Positions 26,795 to 34,056 of a stretch of DNA of 64,000 bases are shown here, in pieces. Every line of letters starts with the position of its first letter. Positions within the stretch are counted from its first letter, which is position 1. The DNA comes from an uncultured Spirochaetaceae bacterium (GTDB taxonomy: Bacteria; Spirochaetota; Spirochaetia; Sphaerochaetales; Sphaerochaetaceae). The position numbers and the translations under genes are program-made. The notes beneath the pieces were generated by a model. It was not told the DNA's origin and did not search any database. It worked only from the letters and a program-made list of their open reading frames with translations. The DNA lies in NCBI GenBank assembly GCA_944388955.1, contig CALXKJ010000003.1:62001-126000 (forward strand), written 5' to 3'.

Positions 26795-27475
26795 TCACGT
26801 CAGATCATAACCATTGCTTATAAGCGTAGCCGCTACAGCTTTTGCAAGCTCCTCAGGGGAGATGGAATCGAGAATCTCATTGAGTTTCTCATTCTCTCTC
26901 TGATAATAAGAATCAACAGCAGCAGAGACTGCATCTGTTGCTTCATTTTTCTCCTCGTCCGCCACGATATCTGCCATCAGCGAAAGATATTTATCCTGAA
27001 GCACAAGCTTGTCTTTCTCAAGCTTGTTCAGATACTGATTCGCCTCTAGCTCGTATGTCTTGTCGAGATCTTTTGTCCTCACGGATACGATAGTCCACAC
27101 CGTTCCATCTGGAGCTGTCCAGCTCTGCTCTGTCTTTATGCCTCTGATGGACATGCTGACAGTCTGCACAGTAATCTGCTCGTATGCCGCGAGCACTGAT
27201 CCTTCAGAATCATTTGAATAGACAGAGACAGCATCATTCAGCATAACCTGGAGCTTTCTCGAGAGATCTGCTCTTGCATTCGCATCGGCCGCGGTCCTGC
27301 TATTCTGCTGAGTAGACAGCTTTGCAGAGCCTACACCGTAAACATATTTGTTGCTCTGAGGAACTTCCGTGGTCCAGATAGGTGAACCATCGGCATTCTT
27401 CTCCGTAATATCTGTTTCGGTAGCACAGGAAGCGAGCATTATAGCAATAACAAGAATAACAAAGAGCTTTTTCAT
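26795..27475 (-). CDS. LPP20-type lipoprotein
   Basis: A 226-residue lipoprotein: basic start, hydrophobic stretch and lipobox L-A-S-C17. The mature part has the LPP20 pattern: W-x-x-x-x-P, then YVYGVGSAKLS, then a long helix with repeated alanines (NSRTAADANARADLSRKLQVML) and later SMSIRGIKTEQSW and WTIVSVRTKD. Such proteins sit in the outer membrane or periplasm and are often linked to motility or surface assembly; the exact role is unknown. Third member of a three-gene set with 27491 and 28254. Confidence 0.75.
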   Translation of the reverse strand: MKKLFVILVIAIMLASCATETDITEKNADGSPIWTTEVPQSNKYVYGVGSAKLSTQQNSRTAADANARADLSRKLQVMLNDAVSVYSNDSEGSVLAAYEQITVQTVSMSIRGIKTEQSWTAPDGTVWTIVSVRTKDLDKTYELEANQYLNKLEKDKLVLQDKYLSLMADIVADEEKNEATDAVSAAVDSYYQRENEKLNEILDSISPEELAKAVAATLISNGYDLT

Positions 27476-27490
27476 TCAAACCCTCCCCTT

Positions 27491-28252
27491 TTACAGCTTT
27501 GCGCCCACTAAAGCCGTATATGTCCTATTATCGGGGTCATAGTAGTAAGCAAGTACCGTGAACCCCTTAAGAATATTGAAGCCAATCTGATAGGAATACG
27601 ACATCATGTCTGTGTTTTTCATCGTGATTTCCTCATTGACCGCAATAATTGATTTCTGATGATTGAGAACAAGATTCACAGCCCCCTCATAAGCGGCGGC
27701 ATTGATGGAATCCTGAATGTAGTAGTATTCACCCACGGTACCGACTGCGAATGCATATCCTGGAACTTCGATAGAAGATGCAACCCATGTTCTATCATGA
27801 TCCCACTGGATTCTTGTCCCATCGCCATACTTTATGAAGGCAACAGCACCTATATCACCGCCGTACCAGATAAGGTCCTCAATTTCCATACCTGCCATCA
27901 CTGTTTCATAGACAGTCCCATCGTATGAGCCAGAAGAATAAACACGGAAACTGTCCCTGTCATGGCGTGTATCTGTAATCATATCGAGATCCGCACGCAT
28001 TCTCAGGCTCTGCGAAAGAGCGACCATCGTGCAAGCGTTCTCCAAAGCTTTCCTATACGCCGTGTTCTTATCTGTATAAGGGCCGGAAATGCCCATGTAT
28101 ACAGAGCCTTCATATTCTTCATAATCGCTGAATACACGATTGAAATCAGAAGACTGAGCCGCGGCCAAAAATGGACTCTGCGGCATGAATACCGCAAAGC
28201 CCATCATCAAAAGTGCAATAACAGCAGTTCTGATATATACACGTTCCGACAT
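27491..28252 (-). CDS. exported protein, distantly LPP20-like
   Basis: A 253-residue protein with an N-terminal hydrophobic segment (8-32) ending A-A-A-Q, consistent with a signal peptide, no lipobox. It shows MGISGPYTDKNTAYRKALENACTMVALSQSLRM, a G-x-S-x-x-x-x-x-A-x-x-x-A pattern like LPP20/FlgT-N domains. Function unknown. The ATG follows one base after the stop of the upstream lipoprotein (TAATATG) and lacks a good Shine-Dalgarno, so translation is probably coupled. Confidence 0.6.
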   Translation of the reverse strand: MSERVYIRTAVIALLMMGFAVFMPQSPFLAAAQSSDFNRVFSDYEEYEGSVYMGISGPYTDKNTAYRKALENACTMVALSQSLRMRADLDMITDTRHDRDSFRVYSSGSYDGTVYETVMAGMEIEDLIWYGGDIGAVAFIKYGDGTRIQWDHDRTWVASSIEVPGYAFAVGTVGEYYYIQDSINAAAYEGAVNLVLNHQKSIIAVNEEITMKNTDMMSYSYQIGFNILKGFTVLAYYYDPDNRTYTALVGAKL

Positions 28253-28253
28253 A

Positions 28254-28868
28254 TTACTCAGTTACGCTGACTGATCCAAAATACTTGCTGATAGCTGCAT
28301 CCATCATTGCGTTAGCCTCTTCAGCAGCTTCATTCTTCACAAATGCAGTCTGTGTCTGTGCAATTGCATCTGATACTGCGCCATACATCTGATCAGCGAC
28401 ATTCTCTACAGGGATACCAACGAGAACATATACTCCGCCTTCAGCATCAATCCACATATCTTCCTGCTTCGAGCCGGAAAGGAGTGCCTGTGCTCTCTGC
28501 TTTGCAACTGTCTCAAATGCATCCATTGCCTGCCTGTTCATGTTGCTGCCTGCATCATTTGTGTATGTCGTGATGATTTCATCAACAGCTGTCATAACCC
28601 ATTCAGCAATTACATTTCTGGCTTCTGCCTGTGCTCTCTTCATGGAATTCATCTGGTTGGACATCTTTGCATAGCCAACTGCGAAATGAACATCCTGTGT
28701 TGACTGATCAGCATACACCCAATCCGGCATTGGAACGCCATTAAGACCAAGAACCTGACCAACCTGAGAAGCTACCGTCTTATTCTCACCAGAAATAGTT
28801 GGCTCTGTAGATGCACATCCAGCAAGAACTACAAGTGCTGCAATAGCGATAATTGCAAACTTCTTCAT
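28254..28868 (-). CDS. LPP20-type lipoprotein
   Basis: A 204-residue lipoprotein with lipobox L-A-G-C18. The mature domain: MPDWVYADQS, VHFAVGYAKMSNQMNSMKRAQAEARNVIAEWV in two pieces, then KQRAQALLSGSKQEDMW and VYVLVGIPVENV, the LPP20 fold order. First gene of the three-gene operon (28868 to 26795), with GAGGAGG upstream and a strong promoter about 160 nt further up. Likely outer-membrane associated; role unknown. Confidence 0.75.
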   Translation of the reverse strand: MKKFAIIAIAALVVLAGCASTEPTISGENKTVASQVGQVLGLNGVPMPDWVYADQSTQDVHFAVGYAKMSNQMNSMKRAQAEARNVIAEWVMTAVDEIITTYTNDAGSNMNRQAMDAFETVAKQRAQALLSGSKQEDMWIDAEGGVYVLVGIPVENVADQMYGAVSDAIAQTQTAFVKNEAAEEANAMMDAAISKYFGSVSVTE

Positions 28869-29027
28869 ACCTCATCCTCCTCAATTCTCGGCAGCAGACA
28901 ACTCCTGCTACCGTAATCTAGGTAATATACATAATTCTGTTTGTGGTTCAGACGCAGATAACGATTTCTTTATATCCGAGACAAGAATAAAGAAAAACGG
29001 AAGCTTCTCCCCACACTCAACATAGGT

Positions 29028-29057
29028 ATTATATTCATCCATTTATTTTGCGGTCAA
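29028..29057 (-). promoter_or_regulatory. strong promoter of the LPP20 operon
   Basis: Minus strand TTGACC (29052-29057), 18-nt spacer, perfect TATAAT (29028-29033). Start near 29021, leader about 150 nt. Confidence 0.75.
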
Positions 29058-29063
29058 CAAAAA

Positions 29064-29098
29064 TAGGAGCTTCTAGAGGCCATCATTAAGACGGTCTC
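29064..29098 (-). terminator. terminator of the 777-residue envelope protein gene
   Basis: Minus strand GAGACC and GGCCTC pair (one G-U) with an outer GGAG/CTCC, followed by TATTTTTG. It partly adjoins the next promoter. Confidence 0.5.
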
Positions 29099-29107
29099 CA
29101 TCATCTA

Positions 29108-31441
29108 TCAATGCTTATAGAGCGTTATATATGCCACTCCTGACAATGGTGTGTCATCATAATCCTTCACTCTATAAAAATCATAGCGGACGCCAAGGGA
29201 GAAACCCCATCCTAGTCCATGGCTAAGTGAGCCATACGCGATAGCACCTTCCACTCCACAGTTGATAGAGCCTTTTCCGATTACATATCCCGCCGTGCCA
29301 TATCCCATAATCGAGACGAAGTTGTCTGAGAATGTATATGTACCGCCAAGACCAAGCCTTGCTCTCGCCTCGAACATTGTGCCACCTTCAATGTCAACAT
29401 TCTTATAGTCATTATTCTTAAGAACGGTAATCATGTTGACATCCACACCTGCCGCGAGTGCAAGCCCGATAGGCATTCCGACTTTGTTGAAATGGAGCTC
29501 TCCAAACGCCCCTATGCCAAATGGGAGATAATGACCTATATCCTCATTGATAGCCGAGACATGATAACTTCCAGCCAAGACTGCATTGACGCTGAAACCG
29601 CCGATAGCGCTCATTGTCATATCTCCATAGAGATTGCGTCTACCCATACCATCATCGGTGCTGAACATGCTTCTGTTATCAGCATTGGTCAGAAGAGCCT
29701 CTCCCCTCTTGGAGATATTTTTCCTCTTCATCTCCTTCTCGATAATACCGTCCGCATCGAAGAATGGCAGCATGCTTCTTGCATCATTTGAAGTAGGATA
29801 AAAATCAAGGAGATTGATCTTATCATTTGAAATCGTAATCGTCCCCAGCCTTCCATCGGAAATCTTCTCATTGATGATTCTCTTTCCGGTATCAAGACGA
29901 GTAAGCTCCCAATGCGTGAGAACAACGCCATAGCTTGAGGAATCGAGATATGGCTCGAGATAGAAATCGATTTCAAGCATGATCAGAGAGGAATCATTTC
30001 TAAGTGTCTTCAGCCAGTCTGTGGCAATCTGTCCATAGACATCATATTCGTATGATGTAGGATCAGGAACTTTATCACCTGTCCACTTCTCATAGGAGAA
30101 CTCGATCGGGAAACTGATGCTTGATGCACCGATTGACATCGTCGCCTCGCCAACGAACATATGACTGCTGTTATCATAATAGGAAATCTCAACTGAAAGC
30201 TCATCATTGGCAAAGGAGTTGTATGTCATGACCTCTTCGTTGATATCCTCGACATCGTCGATGATATCCCCCACGACTTCCCGCATCTGGGTTACAGATG
30301 TTCTGAACTGCTCTTCAGCCTCTCTGATGTAAGGTGGCTGGATTTCATTAGTGATATAATCATTTGCTCTCTGAACTCTGCCCTGCCTCGCCTCAGCCGT
30401 AGGATTGCCAAGAGAATCCAGAAGGATTTCCGCGTAAGGCTGCGAAAGCTCATTATTCATATAATCATCGGATGCTGACTTCATCTGACGGTAGATTTCA
30501 CCCAGCGTTGCCGTCATATTGTCACGGATATAAGCGAATACGCGCTTATTTGATTCGATGCTGTTGACGGCCTCGGTGATAGAGAAATCCCCCTTCTTGG
30601 AGAACTCCTTATAAATCTTGGCGAGATCAACTTTCGAAGCTGAGCCAAACTGGGCCTGGGCATCGCGGATGCTCGCCTCAGCCTGTTCACGTCTGATTCT
30701 GTTCTGCTCTTCAATCATAAGACGCTGTGCTTCGGCATTCTCCGTCAGCTCAGCAAGAGCTTCCTGTCCTTCCGCATTGAGATAACCATAACGTGCGAGA
30801 GACTCGGAGTAAGACATATCGCTGGCAAGGGCGTTCAAACGCTCGTTATCCCTGGCATTGCGGGCCGCAACCACAGCTGTTTTTGAGACAGCTGGCGTAT
30901 CAAGAGAGTTTCTTGATGATGGATCAAGCACAAGGAGAACACGTCTGTTGGCATCGTAATCCGTCAGAAGCGATTCAAGCTGCTCAAACTGAGCATCTGT
31001 TATTGAAGTGTAATCCGAAAGCTGTCCAAGTCTTGCATAGAGCGCATCGATGTCTTTCACAAGAGACTCGGCGGCATCGACATAAAGATATGCGGAGCTC
31101 TCCGGTATCGTCACCGTTACGCGGTAATTGTTTTTCGAGAGCTTCTCTGCCTTGCCGACTTCCAGACCTAGGAATACAAAGCGGGAAGACTGTGTGCTTG
31201 TCTCACGGAAGCTATCACTGGAAGCATTCCTGCCATCATCATAGATAGATGTCTGGACAAGAACCTCAACTTCAGTTGAAATCTGCTGCGCAAGATTCTC
31301 CATCGCACTCTGCTCAGCTTCATCTGCCGTGCTGCCTTCTCCCACTCCTTGCAGTGTAGCCGCAAAGAGCATACCAGAGATGGCAAGCATCAAGGCCATT
31401 GTAAACAGTGTTTTTCTTATGCTTTTCATATTATCCGGCAT
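29108..31441 (-). CDS. giant envelope protein, LPP20/FlgT-N-like head and barrel-like tail (paralogue 1)
   Basis: A 777-residue exported protein. Signal peptide ends M-L-F-A-A. Residues about 29-120 have the head pattern VGEGSTADEAEQSAMENLAQQI, shared with the proteins at 46962 and 49345. A helical, coiled-coil-rich middle follows (EEQNRIRREQAEASIRDAQ), then a conserved beta domain (SVEISYYDNSSHMFVGEATM; SISFPIEFSYEKW) and a C-terminal 180-residue strand-rich region with glycine/aromatic alternation ending in TLYKH. Probably spans periplasm and outer membrane. The start at 31441 or 31429 is uncertain; neither has a close Shine-Dalgarno. Function unknown. Confidence 0.7.
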   Translation of the reverse strand: MPDNMKSIRKTLFTMALMLAISGMLFAATLQGVGEGSTADEAEQSAMENLAQQISTEVEVLVQTSIYDDGRNASSDSFRETSTQSSRFVFLGLEVGKAEKLSKNNYRVTVTIPESSAYLYVDAAESLVKDIDALYARLGQLSDYTSITDAQFEQLESLLTDYDANRRVLLVLDPSSRNSLDTPAVSKTAVVAARNARDNERLNALASDMSYSESLARYGYLNAEGQEALAELTENAEAQRLMIEEQNRIRREQAEASIRDAQAQFGSASKVDLAKIYKEFSKKGDFSITEAVNSIESNKRVFAYIRDNMTATLGEIYRQMKSASDDYMNNELSQPYAEILLDSLGNPTAEARQGRVQRANDYITNEIQPPYIREAEEQFRTSVTQMREVVGDIIDDVEDINEEVMTYNSFANDELSVEISYYDNSSHMFVGEATMSIGASSISFPIEFSYEKWTGDKVPDPTSYEYDVYGQIATDWLKTLRNDSSLIMLEIDFYLEPYLDSSSYGVVLTHWELTRLDTGKRIINEKISDGRLGTITISNDKINLLDFYPTSNDARSMLPFFDADGIIEKEMKRKNISKRGEALLTNADNRSMFSTDDGMGRRNLYGDMTMSAIGGFSVNAVLAGSYHVSAINEDIGHYLPFGIGAFGELHFNKVGMPIGLALAAGVDVNMITVLKNNDYKNVDIEGGTMFEARARLGLGGTYTFSDNFVSIMGYGTAGYVIGKGSINCGVEGAIAYGSLSHGLGWGFSLGVRYDFYRVKDYDDTPLSGVAYITLYKH

Positions 31442-31516
31442 TGTCTATCAGCTTAAAACCGATAACTCTGCGCTCCCTCCTTATTGCAATGATATCTCTA
31501 CCCATATCCTTGATTC

Positions 31517-32200
31517 TCAAAAGAGATCCAAAGGAATGGATATTACTGCATCCATTCCGAAAAGCAGTTTGCTATCCAGCCATGCACCCGATGCTCCAAA
31601 TCGGAAAATAACTGGAATATCCATATGTGACGGAAGTATGAAATAGAATCCAAGATCCGCCATCGCTCCGAAATAAAGCTGCTCAATAAAATCAAAAGAT
31701 GGAGCGTCCGGATTATGCCACACACCAGCACCTGCGCTCGCTTCAAGATAGAAATACATGTAATCCGGAGCTATCGGAATCATAAGGCTTGCAAGCGGTC
31801 CAATGTAGTAATTATAGATACTAGGGCTTGTAACCACCTCGTCTTTATCTTTCGTGGGTATGAGTGCTGCGAACTCTACACCAAGCGAGAAGGTCTTTGC
31901 TTTCGGAATCACACTGACAGAAATACCGACATTAATCTTATCGGTACTGAATCCGGCATCCATATTATCCGTATCCAATGAAGCAAAATATGTATCTGCG
32001 CCTATATTTAAAAGAAACCTGCCATTCAAAGCCCCTCTTTCGGCTTTCTGCCTGAAAGTCTCTTCTGGTTTTGAGTCAGCAGTTTTCGGACTTTCTTTCT
32101 CTGTAGACAGAGTGAAATCACTATGCACCACATATCCATCCTCTGCTGCCAGTGAAAAAGCACAGAGAAACAGAATCATTATAGCTATTGCTTTCCTCAT
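31517..32200 (-). CDS. predicted outer-membrane beta-barrel protein
   Basis: A 227-residue protein with signal peptide (cleavage near L-A-A-E), a polar linker (KESPKTADSKPEETFRQKAE) and strand-rich remainder (FLLNIGADTYFASL; ISVSVIPKAKTFSLGVEFAA; FYLEASAGAGVW) ending in leucine-phenylalanine (SIPLDLF), the terminal aromatic typical of outer-membrane barrels. Not recognised further. It has its own promoter after gdhA and precedes paralogue 1 by 75 nt. Confidence 0.6.
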   Translation of the reverse strand: MRKAIAIMILFLCAFSLAAEDGYVVHSDFTLSTEKESPKTADSKPEETFRQKAERGALNGRFLLNIGADTYFASLDTDNMDAGFSTDKINVGISVSVIPKAKTFSLGVEFAALIPTKDKDEVVTSPSIYNYYIGPLASLMIPIAPDYMYFYLEASAGAGVWHNPDAPSFDFIEQLYFGAMADLGFYFILPSHMDIPVIFRFGASGAWLDSKLLFGMDAVISIPLDLF

Positions 32201-32232
32201 CCCGTATCCCCTTCGGACTGAAAATCATTGCT

Positions 32233-32261
32233 ATTCTATAGTTGTGAAAGTCTTGATTCAA
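32233..32261 (-). promoter_or_regulatory. promoter of the barrel-protein gene
   Basis: Minus strand TTGAAT (32256-32261), 17-nt spacer, TAGAAT (32233-32238). Leader of about 26 nt with AAGGGG. Confidence 0.55.
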
Positions 32262-32286
32262 GAAGATGGGAGAAAAGAGAAAGCTA

Positions 32287-32314
32287 AAATGACCGTCAGA
32301 TAATTCCAACGGCC
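32287..32314 (-). terminator. gdhA terminator candidate
   Basis: Minus strand GGCCGT, 12-nt loop, ACGGTC (one G-U pair), then ATTTTAG. It lies 12 nt after the gdhA stop; the short U-run makes it moderate. Confidence 0.5.
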
Positions 32315-32326
32315 CTGTAATACTGA

Positions 32327-33664
32327 TCAGAATCCCTGATCGCACATCGCATCCGCCACTTTGCAGAAGCCAGCGATGTTTGCGCCTTTTGCGTAATCGA
32401 TGTATCCACCATCCGTCGCCCCATGCTTCACGCATTCAGAATGGATTGATTTCATTATACCTTTCAGCTTCTCATCGACTTCTTCCGCGCTCCAATGATA
32501 ATGCATTGCATTCTGGCTCATCTCCAGACCTGAGACCGCTACTCCTCCCGCGTTGGCTGCTTTGCCAGGAGCGAAGAGAATATGGTTTTTCCTGAATAGC
32601 TCAATAGCTTTATCAGTGCATCCCATATTCGATGTCTCGATGACATATTTCACTCCATTTCCTATCAAGGAGGAAGCATCTTTCTCATCAAGCTCATTCT
32701 GAATAGCGCATGGGAATGCAAGATCAACAGGTACTTCCCAAGGCTTCTTATCGGGGATGAAATCAGCACCAAAACGCTTGGCATATGGTTTTACGACATC
32801 ATTGTTTGCAGCTCTGAGCTGAAGCATGAAAGCCCACTTTTCCGGTGTGTTTATACCATTCTCATCGTAAATATAGCCATCCGGCCCTGATATAGTCACA
32901 ACCTTTGCCCCCAACTGGGAAGCCTTCATCACAGCACCCCATGCAACATTGCCGAAACCGGAGATGGCTATACGCTTTCCCTGCATCGTCTCTCCATTCT
33001 CATGAAGCATGTTCTCCGCAAAATACATCGTTCCGAAGCCTGTTGCCTCAGGCCTTATCCGTGAGCCACCCCAGCCGAAGCCTTTTCCTGTGAGCACTCC
33101 TGTGTTCTCTGTCTTGATTTTCTTGTACTGGCCATAGAGATAACCTATCTCCCTTCCACCGACACCTATGTCACCTGCAGGAACATCCGTATCTGGCCCG
33201 ATGTATTTGTAAAGCTCAGTCATGAATGCTTTGCAGAAACGCATGATTTCCTTATCCGAACGGCCTTTGGGAGAAAAATCAGAGCCACCCTTACCGCCAC
33301 CCATCGGAAGTGTTGTCAGCGCATTCTTGAATGTCTGCTCGAAAGCGAGGAACTTCATCGTGCCTTCTGTTACGGAAGCATGGAAGCGGAGACCTCCTTT
33401 ATAAGGTCCCAGCACGTTGCTGAATTGCACGCGATAACCTCTGTTCACCCTTATATTCCCGTCATCATCCTCCCATTCCACCTTGAATGAAATCACACGA
33501 TCGGGCTCAGTTATGCGCTCCAGTATTCTGTTCTGGATGTATTTGGGGTTGTCGTTGACTGTGTCGATGACAGACTCCACAACCTCCCTGACCGCCTGGA
33601 TAAACTCCGGCTCCGAAGGATTCTTCCTCTCAATACCAGCCATGAAATCATCAAGCCTGTACAT
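32327..33664 (-). CDS. gdhA: glutamate dehydrogenase (hexameric, probably NADP-specific)
   Basis: A 445-residue enzyme interconverting glutamate and 2-oxoglutarate plus ammonium. Signatures: GPYKGGLRFHASV near 92, the catalytic-lysine motif PMGGGKGGSDFSPKG, GDIGVGGREIGYLYGQYK, and the Rossmann segment ISGFGNVAWGAVMKA. Length fits the S50-I hexameric class. Likely used for ammonium assimilation or amino-acid fermentation. AT-rich sequence upstream (33665-33800) probably holds its promoter, not resolved. Confidence 0.95.
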   Translation of the reverse strand: MYRLDDFMAGIERKNPSEPEFIQAVREVVESVIDTVNDNPKYIQNRILERITEPDRVISFKVEWEDDDGNIRVNRGYRVQFSNVLGPYKGGLRFHASVTEGTMKFLAFEQTFKNALTTLPMGGGKGGSDFSPKGRSDKEIMRFCKAFMTELYKYIGPDTDVPAGDIGVGGREIGYLYGQYKKIKTENTGVLTGKGFGWGGSRIRPEATGFGTMYFAENMLHENGETMQGKRIAISGFGNVAWGAVMKASQLGAKVVTISGPDGYIYDENGINTPEKWAFMLQLRAANNDVVKPYAKRFGADFIPDKKPWEVPVDLAFPCAIQNELDEKDASSLIGNGVKYVIETSNMGCTDKAIELFRKNHILFAPGKAANAGGVAVSGLEMSQNAMHYHWSAEEVDEKLKGIMKSIHSECVKHGATDGGYIDYAKGANIAGFCKVADAMCDQGF

Positions 33665-33822
33665 ATTGCCTCCGCTTTCAGCTTAAGGCAGCATATTCAT
33701 GTCGTCAAGAAAAAGCTTTTCATTATAATTTTTTGCTTTTTATGAAGTAATCATTAAATTTTAAACAGAATTCTTATATATAGCTCAATTACTGCATATT
33801 AATATCTAAGCACCCGTCGATG

Positions 33823-33851
33823 TGGCTAAACAGACAATCTGCGGCTATAAT
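33823..33851 (+). promoter_or_regulatory. promoter placed for a leaderless transcript
   Basis: Perfect -10 TATAAT (33846-33851) ends 7 nt before the ATG at 33859; -35 TGGCTA with a 17-nt spacer. No Shine-Dalgarno fits between. Confidence 0.6.
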
Positions 33852-33858
33852 ACCTGAT

Positions 33859-34056
33859 ATGAACAGAAGAGATACCATCATATACAGAACCTCTCTGATA
33901 CTCATCGGACTGGAAATACTCATCACATCGCTGTCTATCCTTCTCAATCCTGTCTCTGATGCATTCCTCAGGACAATGGGCGTCCTGATTATCATCACAG
34001 CAATTCCTGCCTTATATGGATTCATCGTCAAATACATAGTTGACCGGAGGAAATGA
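33859..34056 (+). CDS. small two-helix membrane protein
   Basis: A 65-residue protein, MNRRDTIIYR start, two hydrophobic helices (about 9-30 and 34-57) and a basic tail (KYIVDRRK). Not recognised. The reading frame extends 13 codons upstream, but a perfect -10 box lies there, so the ATG at 33859 is preferred and the mRNA would be leaderless. Its stop overlaps the start of the PEP-synthase-like gene (ATGATG), with GGAGG inside the end of this gene serving the next one. Possibly a membrane partner of that protein. Confidence 0.6.
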   Translation: MNRRDTIIYRTSLILIGLEILITSLSILLNPVSDAFLRTMGVLIIITAIPALYGFIVKYIVDRRK

